In this document: in pieces, positions 1 through 8,896 of the stretch
Numbering within the stretch: the stretch's first letter is position 1
Layout of the letters: each line of letters starts with the position of its first letter
Assembly: GCF_002027555.1 (NCBI RefSeq)
Contig: NZ_MXAP01000026.1
Location: 1 to 19,142, forward strand
Reading direction: 5' to 3'
Length of the DNA: 19,142 nucleotides
Source of the DNA: Moraxella equi
Lineage (GTDB): Bacteria > Pseudomonadota > Gammaproteobacteria > Pseudomonadales > Moraxellaceae
Translations under genes and position numbers: made by a program
Notes under the pieces: generated by a model
The model's input: the letters and a program-made list of their open reading frames with translations, nothing else
Database searches by the model: none
Told to the model about the DNA's origin: nothing

Positions 1-31
1 TTCATACCATTGTGGGTTTTCCCATTTTAAG

Positions 32-1762
32 TTAGTCTTTATTCACGCCTTTATCGAGTCCATTTGTCAGCCCGTTAATATCCGCCCCATTTAGCCCAAT
101 CTCTTTTAGTAGATTGTCCACAAGCGGGGCTTGGCTACGATACCGCAGGGCAGAATTGACCATTTGGTCGGCAAGGCTGGCATTTGCTGTGGTATCAACC
201 GTCTCGCCACTTACCCCAAAACCGCCCAAACCATTGACCTGCAAAATCTTAATGTCATCAATGTTCTCCATGGGTTTGACACTTTCACGGATAATCTCGG
301 GCAAGTGTTTGAGCAGGGCAAGGCGAATTTGCATTTCAATCTGCTCACTTGACAGCACGTTAGACGCTTCATTGACCGCTTTTGTTCCGTCAGCATCCAC
401 CTGATATTGACGCTCTTTGGCTTCGGCAAGCAGAATTTGAGCCTCCGCCTCCCCTTTGGCTTGCAGGCGTAATTTCTCCGCTTCGGCTTCGGCACTGATA
501 CGCACCGCTTCGGCTTGGTCTAGGGACGCTTGTTTTTGAGCTTCGGCGGCAACCGTAATGGCAATCGCATCTTTTTGGGCAAGCTCGGTCGCTGAGATAA
601 GCTCCACCGCCTTGGCTCGCTCGGCTCGCTCGGTCTCACGCACGGTAATCACGCTTTCTTCTTCTTTGACCGCTGCTGCTCGTGCCTTGTCGGCTTGGGC
701 TTTGGCTTCACTCTCGGCACGGGATTTTTCGGCAACGGCAATGGCACGGTCTTGCTCGGCAAGCTCAATCGCCTTTTTACGTTCTACTTCGGCTTGCTCA
801 ATGCGTTGCTCTTTTTGGATTTTTTCGTTTTCAATGTCTCGCTCGGCTAGGATTTTTTTCAAATCCACTTCACGCTTGGCGGCAATTTGAGCTTCTTCGG
901 CTTCACGCTGTTTGCTCGCCTCTTGACTGACAGTCTCAGCCGTTTGCTCGGCACGGCGAACGGCAATCTCACGCTCTTGCTCGGCTTTACGAATCTCAAT
1001 CTCACGCTCTTGTTCTAGCTTGGCGTATTCTTCTTCACGCAAGATTTGTAGGCGAGTACGTTCAGCTTCTAAGTTTTTGGTTTTAATCGCCAAATCGGTG
1101 TCTTGCTCAATGTCGTTTCGCTTTTTACGGCGAATCTCAATGGTCTCGGTCAGGCGTGTCAAACCCTCCGCATCAAAGGCGTTTTGGGGGTTAAAATACT
1201 CAAATCCCGTCTGGTCAAGCCCTGTCAAGGACACTGTTTCAAGCTCCAAGCCGTTTTTAAATAAATCTTCTGACACGACCTGCTGAACTTTTTGCACAAA
1301 ATCCACCCGCTTTTCGTGTAGCTCTTCCATTGCCATTTCAGCGGCAACGGCACGCAGACTATCCACAAATTTACCCTCTACCAAGTCCTTTAAATCCTGT
1401 GGCGACATGGTTTTCATACCCAGCGTCTGGGCAGCTGTGGCAATGGATTCGGCGGTTGGTTTGACACGTACATAAAACTCGGCGGTTACGTCCACACGCA
1501 TGCGGTCTTTGGTGATGAGAGCCTGCTCGGACGCACGGCGTACTTCAAGGCGTAGCGTGTTCATATTGACAGGAATCACCTCGTGCAAGACAGGCAGGAC
1601 AATCGCACCGCCGTTTACAATCACTTTTTCGCCGCCAAAACCCGTTCGCACAAAGGACACTTCCTTGCTGGCACGGCGATATAGGCGAGTCAAAATCAAG
1701 CCAAGCACAAATAGAGCGGTTAAAATAACCCCTGCGGTGATAAGAATTGAGATTAGGTTCAT
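32..1762 (-). CDS. yqiK: YqiK-type flotillin / SPFH-domain membrane protein
   Basis: 576 residues. A single N-terminal membrane helix (about residues 5-27) is followed by an SPFH/band-7 domain (about 30-205). A very long charged E/K/R/A-rich coiled coil (about 205-480) follows, then a flotillin-like C-terminus. E. coli YqiK is of similar length. Family knowledge: flotillins are inner-membrane scaffold proteins that oligomerise in ordered microdomains, and YqiK-type members sit beside NfeD/YqiJ-type OB-fold partners and often PspA. The start overlaps the stop of the upstream gene by 4 nt (ATGA), with AAGGAAA just upstream, so the two are translationally coupled. It is the last gene of the minus-strand cluster starting near 5161. 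No clear terminator is visible in the 31 bases left at the window edge. Family assignment is secure; the cellular role is inferred from context. Confidence 0.9.
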   Translation of the reverse strand: MNLISILITAGVILTALFVLGLILTRLYRRASKEVSFVRTGFGGEKVIVNGGAIVLPVLHEVIPVNMNTLRLEVRRASEQALITKDRMRVDVTAEFYVRVKPTAESIATAAQTLGMKTMSPQDLKDLVEGKFVDSLRAVAAEMAMEELHEKRVDFVQKVQQVVSEDLFKNGLELETVSLTGLDQTGFEYFNPQNAFDAEGLTRLTETIEIRRKKRNDIEQDTDLAIKTKNLEAERTRLQILREEEYAKLEQEREIEIRKAEQEREIAVRRAEQTAETVSQEASKQREAEEAQIAAKREVDLKKILAERDIENEKIQKEQRIEQAEVERKKAIELAEQDRAIAVAEKSRAESEAKAQADKARAAAVKEEESVITVRETERAERAKAVELISATELAQKDAIAITVAAEAQKQASLDQAEAVRISAEAEAEKLRLQAKGEAEAQILLAEAKERQYQVDADGTKAVNEASNVLSSEQIEMQIRLALLKHLPEIIRESVKPMENIDDIKILQVNGLGGFGVSGETVDTTANASLADQMVNSALRYRSQAPLVDNLLKEIGLNGADINGLTNGLDKGVNKD

Positions 1763-2616
1763 AGGGTTTCCTTAGACTTGTTGATTGTAACAAAACTTTT
1801 GTTCAATATTGTAATAGACATACGCCAATTTGTATTGCCATTTGTTGCACTATCCAACAAATTTTTTAATGAACTTTTATTTATTTCATTAGACTTTAAA
1901 TTTGTTTCGTATGTTGTATTTGATTTCTCTGCGTATTCTTTGTGTTTATCCAATAATATTTTAGTGCTATTGACAATCCAAAAAGAATTTAATGACCAAT
2001 AGCATAAAACAAAAAATAATAAACCGTACATAATGGAAATTAAAAGCAAATATTTAAAAAAATATTTTTGTTTTTCTATATTTTCAAAAGAAGAAATTAC
2101 TTCATCTGATGACAACAAAAATATTGAAAATACAAATATAAGCAAACAAATAATAATTGCTAATGCTGACATAAAATATATAACTGTAAAAAACCAATAT
2201 GCAATTTTTCTAAGTAGGTCTTTTTTATACCAATTTATCAATACTGCTTCATCATTTTCAACTTTTATGGCATATAAGCGAGTTCGTGCAAGCAAATCAA
2301 AGAAATATCTTGGATTGTCTTTATTTAAACAATACATAATCTCGTTATATGACATAACTTTACCCCCAGATATATATTCATAAAATTTCTCAACTTCAAA
2401 TGGGTGTTTTTGTTTTGACAAGGCACTTTCAAAAAATTCTTTACAAACCTGATAGTTTTTCTCGTACTTTTTGAGTTTACTACTAGGATTTTTATACCAA
2501 TGATAAACCTTTCCTATTATTGGAAAAATCCCAAAACCAAGCAAAGTAAACCAAATAGATAACTTACTGAAAAAATCGCTGGTTAAGTAGTTTACTATTG
2601 TTTCAAATAAAGTCAT
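1759..2616 (-). CDS. AT-rich hypothetical multi-pass membrane protein within the flotillin operon
   Basis: 285 residues, family not recognised. Visible hydrophobic segments lie at about residues 16-36, 138-168 and 188-212, with a Lys/Asn-rich soluble stretch between the first two and a polar Asn/Ser/Lys-rich C-terminal tail. The gene sits exactly between the yqiJ-like gene (3 nt gap) and yqiK (4 nt ATGA overlap), so it is co-transcribed and probably coupled. Its base composition is strikingly AT-rich, with many AAA/AAT/ATT/TTT codons, unlike the GC-richer flotillin gene downstream. This suggests later insertion into the operon. It may be a membrane partner or accessory of the flotillin/NfeD complex, but that rests on position only. 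Confidence 0.75.
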   Translation of the reverse strand: MTLFETIVNYLTSDFFSKLSIWFTLLGFGIFPIIGKVYHWYKNPSSKLKKYEKNYQVCKEFFESALSKQKHPFEVEKFYEYISGGKVMSYNEIMYCLNKDNPRYFFDLLARTRLYAIKVENDEAVLINWYKKDLLRKIAYWFFTVIYFMSALAIIICLLIFVFSIFLLSSDEVISSFENIEKQKYFFKYLLLISIMYGLLFFVLCYWSLNSFWIVNSTKILLDKHKEYAEKSNTTYETNLKSNEINKSSLKNLLDSATNGNTNWRMSITILNKSFVTINKSKETL

Positions 2617-2619
2617 AAA

Positions 2620-3285
2620 TCAATCCACCAAAACCCCATTCACATTTTTAATCGCCACAAAATACATTTCTTTTTGCGAAACCAATAACACCGTTTCGCC
2701 TTGCATTAAATCTTCATCATCGGCATACGCCATTATATAATGCGTTTGCCCGTGCGTGTCTTTAACTTTGATTTGGGCGGGGGTGTCTTTTGTTGCCTTG
2801 CCTATGACAACCGTGCCAATTCGCCCCACAAGCTCACTTTGATTAATGGCGGTGGTTTCATCTTTGGGTAGGATTTTGTATAGCTCTTTGGCAAATAGGC
2901 GGACAATGGGCAAACTTAAAAACCACACCACAATCACGGCAATGATTTTTGGCAAATAAAATCCCAATAGGTTATATACGACCGACTGAAAAATAAATCC
3001 TGTCAATCCAAATACCGCCAAAAACACCACCATAAGCATAAGTAGCGGTATTTTGCCAACATATAGCCAGCTTAAAAAGCGGATAAACACGCCTGCATCC
3101 ACATTCGGGCTGTCAATACCAATCTCGGCATGGGCTTCGGTCAAGCTGTCAGGCAAAAATCCATCCACCCAATCATTTGCCCCACCAATCATCAATGCCA
3201 CAATTTCTAGGATAAATAACAAAAACATCAGCGTAATTGTCACACCGAATATAAAGTTTTGGGGTGCAAAAATTAAATCAAGCAT
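2620..3285 (-). CDS. yqiJ: YqiJ-like membrane protein with C-terminal OB-fold (NfeD-like)
   Basis: 221 residues from the ATG at 3285. I chose this start over the in-frame ATG at 3312 because AAGGA lies 5-6 nt upstream of it. N-terminal hydrophobic segments lie at about 8-30 and 75-135. A soluble C-terminal beta-rich domain (about 150-221) has the Gly/Val-rich pattern of the OB fold in YqiJ/NfeD proteins (LVGRIGTVVIG, then a GETVLLVSQ strand). Family knowledge: these proteins pair with flotillin-like proteins, and in E. coli yqiJ and yqiK are adjacent. Here the pair is kept but an unknown AT-rich gene lies between them. A 199 bp AT-rich gap separates it from pspA upstream, so it may have its own promoter. 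Confidence 0.85.
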   Translation of the reverse strand: MLDLIFAPQNFIFGVTITLMFLLFILEIVALMIGGANDWVDGFLPDSLTEAHAEIGIDSPNVDAGVFIRFLSWLYVGKIPLLMLMVVFLAVFGLTGFIFQSVVYNLLGFYLPKIIAVIVVWFLSLPIVRLFAKELYKILPKDETTAINQSELVGRIGTVVIGKATKDTPAQIKVKDTHGQTHYIMAYADDEDLMQGETVLLVSQKEMYFVAIKNVNGVLVD

Positions 3286-3403
3286 GATTATCCTTATAAA
3301 ATTTATTGGCAATTTTAATGGAATGATTAAATAGAAAATAGTTAAATAAAAACAGGTTTAGATTTAAATAAACATTGATTTTAAAATTTGGATGTAGGGG
3401 AGA

Positions 3404-3409
3404 ATTATA
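3404..3409 (-). promoter_or_regulatory. Possible -10 element upstream of the yqiJ-like gene
   Basis: A perfect TATAAT reads on the minus strand in the 199 bp gap between the PspA gene and the YqiJ-like gene. No good -35 lies 16-18 nt upstream (GGTAAA at best), so this is a weak call. The rest of the gap (3286-3484) is AT-rich with no ORF and no convincing terminator. Confidence 0.3.
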
Positions 3410-3484
3410 TTCGCCCAATGATTAAATTTACCATAAGGCAAATATAAATTTACCCCAACAAATATTCATTTAAAAAAACAAACC

Positions 3485-4150
3485 CTATTTCATTTTTAAT
3501 TGTGCGAGTCGCTCGGCAATACGGTTATTTCTAGATAGCTCTTCAAGCTCTTTTAGACTTTGGGCGTTGCCATTGCCATTTGTATTATGTGCCATGCCTG
3601 TTTGACGGCTCATGGTGCGGTCAAAAGCATTGGATGCTTTGTCGGCTCGTTGGGCGATTTTATCAAGACTGCTTGCACCAACCGTCTGCCCATTTGCACC
3701 GCTTGTCGCCACGGTCTGCTGATATTGCTCAATGGCTAGGCTTATCTCACGGCGTTTGGCTTGCAAGGCGATGATAAAGCCTTCTAGCTCTTTTTCTTTG
3801 TCGGTGCAGTCGGCAATGGTGTTTTCCAGCACGGGAATGCGTGCCTCAATGTCCATTTGCTCGGCAATGCCCACCTGTGCCAAATCGTCTCGCCCCACAT
3901 TGACCGCCGTCATAATACTGTCGTTTAGGCTCTCATGGCGGGTGTTTTCGTCATTTAATTTTTTGCTGGCTAGGTGCTTTTGGGCAACGACTTTGCCAAG
4001 CTCGCCACGCACTTCATCAATCGCCTTGTCAAGTTCACGCAAGTTTTCGTTAAAGGCAAGCATGGGGGCTAGGTCTTCGGCTTTGTCTAGCATGGCATGA
4101 AATCCGCCACTGACTAGGCGACCGACACGGTAGGATAGGGTTTCGCTCAT
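3485..4150 (-). CDS. PspA/IM30 family protein
   Basis: 221 residues, close to the ~222 of E. coli PspA. It is almost wholly charged alpha-helix with no membrane segment: an N-terminal stretch RVGRLVSGGFHAMLDKAED, then long coiled-coil helices (about 28-150), a Gly/Asn/Ser-rich linker (about 190-200) and a terminal helix. Family knowledge: PspA/IM30/Vipp1 proteins are peripheral inner-membrane, ESCRT-III-like polymers that bind stressed membranes. This one is closer to the YjfJ type than to the classical pspF-regulated PspA, as no pspB/pspC/pspF is present. The start has AGGAG 5 nt upstream. It lies in a cluster with flotillin and YqiJ-like genes, a known association of PspA homologues. Confidence 0.85.
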   Translation of the reverse strand: MSETLSYRVGRLVSGGFHAMLDKAEDLAPMLAFNENLRELDKAIDEVRGELGKVVAQKHLASKKLNDENTRHESLNDSIMTAVNVGRDDLAQVGIAEQMDIEARIPVLENTIADCTDKEKELEGFIIALQAKRREISLAIEQYQQTVATSGANGQTVGASSLDKIAQRADKASNAFDRTMSRQTGMAHNTNGNGNAQSLKELEELSRNNRIAERLAQLKMK

Positions 4151-4173
4151 AACTACTCCTTTTGATTTGAGAA

Positions 4174-4653
4174 TTAAATAAATTTTAAATAATAATCACA
4201 ATATTGCTCCAAATATTTTGGCTTAACCATGTTATCATCTTTATCATAACAAAATTGCCAAATCATGTCGCCAATATCGTCATCATATTCAAATAAATCA
4301 TAATAGATAAATTGACCTTGATTATCATACCAAGTAAATTTGTGTTTTTTATCCGCAATAAGCCACTCTTGTTTTGTGCTTAATAAAAGTTCAAATTTAC
4401 CATTGATAAGTTTATAATCACGATAACCAAAATAATCTTGCTCGGAATAATATTCACGATACGCCACCAATGTTTGTGAATTATCATAAACACAGTCGCA
4501 AATTTTATTGCCCGATGTGTCATATTCGCATAATTTATCTTGCAAAACAATACCATTTAAATCAGTAATCACACTTCTAATAATTTTCTCATTAGAATTT
4601 CTATAAATGGTTATAAAATGTGTATCAAGGTCAAATTTTTCAGTTTTAATCAT
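4174..4653 (-). CDS. Hypothetical protein with repeated YD motifs
   Basis: 159 residues, soluble and acidic, with no signal peptide or membrane segment. It carries recurring short Tyr-Asp motifs (YDTSGN at 44, YDNSQ at 56, WYDNQGQ at 108, YDDD near 123, YDKDDN at 136), which give a beta-strand/turn pattern loosely like Rhs/YD or YwqK-type repeats. I do not recognise the family. The start overlaps the end of the upstream RHH gene by 8 nt, there is no clear Shine-Dalgarno, and it ends 23 nt before pspA, so it is translated in the same operon. It is more AT-rich than its neighbours, suggesting a separate origin. Confidence 0.7.
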   Translation of the reverse strand: MIKTEKFDLDTHFITIYRNSNEKIIRSVITDLNGIVLQDKLCEYDTSGNKICDCVYDNSQTLVAYREYYSEQDYFGYRDYKLINGKFELLLSTKQEWLIADKKHKFTWYDNQGQFIYYDLFEYDDDIGDMIWQFCYDKDDNMVKPKYLEQYCDYYLKFI

Positions 4654-5161
4654 TTTGTGGTTTGTTTTGATAAATCAAATTTGCCAACTGTAACGTATTA
4701 TCCAGCTCGTTCAGCACGCTGTCATCATAGCCCGCCCCCTTGCCTGTAATGGCAAGCTGTAACACGCTGTCCATCAGGCGAACCACTCGCCACATCGCCT
4801 GTTTTTCAAAATTGACAAGGGCGGATTTGTCGCACGTTTTGGGGTAATCCGCCATCATGGTTGCCGCCAAATCAGGCAAAATCTCAAAAATTCTCGCCAC
4901 AATGTGCGAATGTACACCTAGCTCCTTTTCAAGTGCCAAAATTTCATGGCGAGCGGTGTGCAGATTTTGCTCGGCAAGCGATAGGGCGGTGTCATAATCT
5001 TGTCCTTGGGTGTGCAAGGTGCGTGCTTGGCTCAGCAGTTCACGGATTTTGTCGGACGGTGTATTCGCCCCTTGTATCTGTAAACTGGCAATAAAATCAG
5101 CGTCTTCTTGGCTAATGCGGACACTTATCGGCACTCGGCTATTACTTGGCGTATTTGGCAT
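4646..5161 (-). CDS. Ribbon-helix-helix-like protein, probable operon regulator
   Basis: 171 residues. The N-terminus (about 10-45: VPISVRISQEDADFI, then TPSDKIRELL) fits a ribbon-helix-helix DNA-binding fold, with a short beta strand followed by two helices. The rest (about 50-170) is helical and may form coiled-coil or oligomerisation surfaces. It is the first gene of the PspA/flotillin cluster. AGGTG stands 5 nt before the ATG. A consensus promoter lies just upstream and a 14 bp near-palindrome (5188-5201) touches its -10, as expected for an autoregulated repressor. The regulatory role is inferred, and the RHH call comes from the sequence pattern only. An alternative is a PspA partner with an RHH-like N-terminus that does not act in regulation. 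Confidence 0.7.
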   Translation of the reverse strand: MPNTPSNSRVPISVRISQEDADFIASLQIQGANTPSDKIRELLSQARTLHTQGQDYDTALSLAEQNLHTARHEILALEKELGVHSHIVARIFEILPDLAATMMADYPKTCDKSALVNFEKQAMWRVVRLMDSVLQLAITGKGAGYDDSVLNELDNTLQLANLIYQNKPQND

Positions 5162-5187
5162 GCAGACACCTGTATTATTTTGTATTC

Positions 5188-5201
5188 ATTTGCATGCGAA
5201 T
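5188..5201. promoter_or_regulatory. Putative operator palindrome for the PspA/flotillin operon
   Basis: ATTTGCATGCGAAT is a 14 bp near-perfect palindrome centred on GCATGC, with only the fourth pair mismatched. It overlaps the -10 of the minus-strand promoter, so a bound protein would block transcription. The RHH-like product of the first gene is the obvious candidate ligand (inference). Confidence 0.5.
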
Positions 5202-5227
5202 ATAATCTATCGTGGACGGTTTGTCAA
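5199..5227 (-). promoter_or_regulatory. Sigma70-like promoter of the RHH-PspA-flotillin cluster
   Basis: On the minus strand, TTGACA (5222-5227) and TATATT (5199-5204) are separated by exactly 17 nt. Transcription would begin near 5192, giving a leader of about 30 nt before the ATG at 5161. Confidence 0.7.
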
Positions 5228-5270
5228 GTGGTTTTGAGAAAAATTGTTATTTGGTAGATTTTTGGCGATA

Positions 5271-5297
5271 AAAAAGCAACCCAAACAGTTGCTTTTT
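5271..5297 (-). terminator. Rho-independent terminator of the TIGR01244-family gene
   Basis: A perfect 10 bp stem AAAAAGCAAC / GTTGCTTTTT with a 7 nt loop lies just downstream of the stop codon at 5309, followed by a T-rich stretch in the minus direction. It separates this gene from the cluster starting near 5161. Confidence 0.8.
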
Positions 5298-5308
5298 ATA
5301 AATATCAA

Positions 5309-5659
5309 TCACTCTTCATCAAGTAAGTCTTTTTCTCGTGCCACCGTCAAAAGATTGTTTGAGCGGTTACCTGTACGGCAAAAGATATGCAATGGGCGTT
5401 CGGTTTCATTAAAAAAATCAGCAAAGGCTTGGACGTGGTTCATGTCCATCATACCACCTGCAAAGGCGATTTGCTTATAGACGATTCCGTGAGCTTGGCA
5501 CGCCTGTTCAATCTCAGCAGATGTCGGCTGTCCTTCTTCCTCAAAGTCTGGGCGGTTGTTTACCACGGTTTTTACGCCCATGCGAGCAAGCTCTGCCACG
5601 TCAGCAGGGGTGATTTGACCTGATAGGGTAATGCGAAATTCGGGGGCGATGTCGCTCAT
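5309..5659 (-). CDS. TIGR01244/DUF442 family phosphatase- or sulfurtransferase-like protein
   Basis: 116 residues from the ATG at 5659. AGGA stands upstream and a promoter lies at 5689-5717; a longer in-frame opening to 5803 runs across that promoter and was rejected. The N-terminus contains LSGQITPADVAELARMGVKTVVNNRPD and the C-terminus the CRTGNRS loop at residues 94-100. Both are typical of DUF442 domains, which have a protein-tyrosine-phosphatase/rhodanese-like cysteine loop. Family members often lie near sulfide or persulfide metabolism or as a domain of Blh proteins. The substrate is unknown and no sulfur gene is adjacent here. It is cytosolic and monocistronic, and divergent from the nucleotidyltransferase at 5772. 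Confidence 0.85.
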   Translation of the reverse strand: MSDIAPEFRITLSGQITPADVAELARMGVKTVVNNRPDFEEEGQPTSAEIEQACQAHGIVYKQIAFAGGMMDMNHVQAFADFFNETERPLHIFCRTGNRSNNLLTVAREKDLLDEE

Positions 5660-5688
5660 AACTTTTCCTATTAATAAAAATAAAAGGC

Positions 5689-5717
5689 ATATTACCTGTT
5701 TTTGACATATTTGGCAA
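5689..5717 (-). promoter_or_regulatory. Promoter for the TIGR01244-family gene
   Basis: Minus-strand TTGCCA (5712-5717) and TAATAT (5689-5694) are 17 nt apart, placing the start of transcription near 5682, about 23 nt before the ATG. Confidence 0.5.
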
Positions 5718-5738
5718 ATGGATTTTTGGGATAATTTT

Positions 5739-5746
5739 GTTATAAT
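5739..5746 (+). promoter_or_regulatory. Extended -10 promoter for the first nucleotidyltransferase
   Basis: TGT followed by a perfect TATAAT (5741-5746) is an extended -10 element with no good -35 at the right distance. GGGGT lies 6-7 nt before the ATG at 5772. Confidence 0.55.
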
Positions 5747-5771
5747 GATACCTATTTTTTTGGGGTAAAAC

Positions 5772-6548
5772 ATGACCCACACCGACCACCACAACCAAAT
5801 CACTCACACCCTACACGCCACTTGCCATGCCCACGCCATTAAGCCGTTACACGTCATAGAGAGTGGTAGTCGGGCTTGGGGTTTTGCCAGTTTTGATAGT
5901 GATTTTGATGTACGGCTCATTTATCATCATACGCCCGATTGGTATTTGCAGATTTATGATGACAAAGACACTTTTGAATTTATCAATCATGAGTTATTTG
6001 ATGTGCCATTTGATATTGGCGGTTGGGATATTAAAAAGACTTTGATACATATTCATAAATCCAATGCCGTGATTTTTGAATGGTTAAATTCGCCCATTAT
6101 TTATCACAGCGATGATGAATTTATCAAAGATATTAAACATATCCAATCAGACTTTTTTAATCCCCAAGCAGTTTATCATCATTATCAAGGCATGGCAAGA
6201 AAGGCAAATGGCGAGCTAGACATATCACGCCCCATAAAACTTAAAAAATGGTGCTATCTGATTCGTGCGTTACTTGCAAGCCTATGGATAAAAGAACATC
6301 AAACCACACCCCCTGTATTCATGAATGAAATGTTTGGCTTATTAAATCCTGATGATATTGATGAATTAAATCATATTATCCATTTAAAACAATCGCATGA
6401 TGAAAAATATTTGTATCAACTGCCTCTATCCATGAAAATATTCACCCAACATCTTTGGCAAATAACCCAGAATTTAAATTTTGATAAAAAACAAAAAGGC
6501 GATGCTGGTGTATTAAATGAGTTGTTTAGAAAAACTGTTTTTAAATAA
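5772..6548 (+). CDS. Pol-beta-superfamily nucleotidyltransferase (YcgL/RlaP-like)
   Basis: 258 residues. The signature GSRAWGFASFDSDFDVR (32-48) is the nucleotidyltransferase pattern GSR-x2-G followed by SDxDxR, with D44 and D46 as probable metal ligands. The family is COG3541/PF10127 (YcgL, RlaP-like), predicted nucleotidyltransferases, some linked to RNA repair. The C-terminal half is helical (LIRALLASLWI), as in other members. It is probably cytosolic with no signal sequence. A second member of the family follows 109 nt downstream on the same strand, so the two may act on related substrates. The substrate cannot be read from sequence. Confidence 0.85.
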   Translation: MTHTDHHNQITHTLHATCHAHAIKPLHVIESGSRAWGFASFDSDFDVRLIYHHTPDWYLQIYDDKDTFEFINHELFDVPFDIGGWDIKKTLIHIHKSNAVIFEWLNSPIIYHSDDEFIKDIKHIQSDFFNPQAVYHHYQGMARKANGELDISRPIKLKKWCYLIRALLASLWIKEHQTTPPVFMNEMFGLLNPDDIDELNHIIHLKQSHDEKYLYQLPLSMKIFTQHLWQITQNLNFDKKQKGDAGVLNELFRKTVFK

Positions 6549-6657
6549 ATTTATCAAGTCTACATTTAAAAAATTGACAGATTGAAATACATTTGTAGAG
6601 GGAAAATTGCAATTTGTCCTCTATATTAAAAATCACATAAAACCAACGAGAATCCCC

Positions 6658-7707
6658 ATGATAACCATTGATTACCTAAAAGCCAATAATCTGATTTTAT
6701 TAGAATGTATCTCAGGCAGTCGTGCCTACGGATTAGACACACCGTCATCGGATATTGACATTAAAGGCGTGTTTTATCTGCCCAAGCCTTATTATTATGG
6801 TTTGCACGATGATTATGTACCACAGGTGAGCAACCAAACCAATGACGTGGTCTATTATGAGCTGGGGCGGTTTGTGGATTTGTTGTTACAAAATAATCCC
6901 AATATCATGGAACTGCTTGCCACGCCAAGCGATAAGATATTATACAAACACCCCATTATGGATAAGTTTAATCCTGATTGGTTTGTCTCAAAACTGTGCC
7001 AAAAAACCTTTGCAGGATTTGCCCTTAGCCAAATCAAAAAATCTCGTGGTTTAAATAAAAAAATCGTCAATCCGATGAGTAAAGATAAAAAGAGCCTATT
7101 GGAATTTTGTGTGGTATTTGACAATCAAAAAAGCGTGGATTGGATAGATTGGCTAAATAAAAATAATCTTACCCAATCGCAAATCGGCTTATCCAAAATG
7201 CCCCACGCCAGCCATATGTATGCGATGTTTGTTGGCGATTATCGGGGGATTATTCATGATGATAGCCAAGAGGTGTTATTAAGCTCTATCCCCAAAGATG
7301 TATCGCTCATTGCTTATTTGTCATTTAATCAAATGGGGTATAGCAAATATTGCCAAGATTATAAAGAGTATTGGGAATGGGTAGAAAAACGCAATCATGA
7401 ACGTTATGAATCGACCGCCAATCACGGCAAAGGCTATGATGCCAAAAATATCATGCACACCTTTCGGCTGTTATATACCGCCTTAGATATTGCCAAATTA
7501 GGCAAAGTGATTGTCAAGCGTGATAATCGTGATGAGCTTTTGGCAATTAAATCAGGGCAATTTGATTATGATGACTTATTACAAAAGGCAGATGAGTTAA
7601 TAAAAGACGTGGAATTAGCATTTGACCAAAGCGATTTACCAGAAATCCCCGAGCATTATTTGGCAATAAAAACCTTAATTGAAATACGAGAGCAATTATA
7701 TGGCTAA
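6658..7707 (+). CDS. Second pol-beta-superfamily nucleotidyltransferase (YcgL/RlaP-like)
   Basis: 349 residues from the ATG at 6658; an upstream TTG at 6607 is less likely. The motif GSRAYGLDTPSSDIDIKGV (20-38) gives the GSR loop and the SDxD metal-binding aspartates (D32, D34). The later sequence (FAGFALSQIKKSRGLNKKIV, HAYRLL-type helix as HTFRLLYTALDIA) matches longer members of COG3541. It shares the catalytic motif with the preceding gene but is longer and diverged, so the pair is not a recent duplication. No terminator separates it from tgt, whose own promoter begins 2 nt after this stop. Confidence 0.85.
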   Translation: MITIDYLKANNLILLECISGSRAYGLDTPSSDIDIKGVFYLPKPYYYGLHDDYVPQVSNQTNDVVYYELGRFVDLLLQNNPNIMELLATPSDKILYKHPIMDKFNPDWFVSKLCQKTFAGFALSQIKKSRGLNKKIVNPMSKDKKSLLEFCVVFDNQKSVDWIDWLNKNNLTQSQIGLSKMPHASHMYAMFVGDYRGIIHDDSQEVLLSSIPKDVSLIAYLSFNQMGYSKYCQDYKEYWEWVEKRNHERYESTANHGKGYDAKNIMHTFRLLYTALDIAKLGKVIVKRDNRDELLAIKSGQFDYDDLLQKADELIKDVELAFDQSDLPEIPEHYLAIKTLIEIREQLYG

Positions 7708-7708
7708 T

Positions 7709-8896
<1,188 letters not shown>
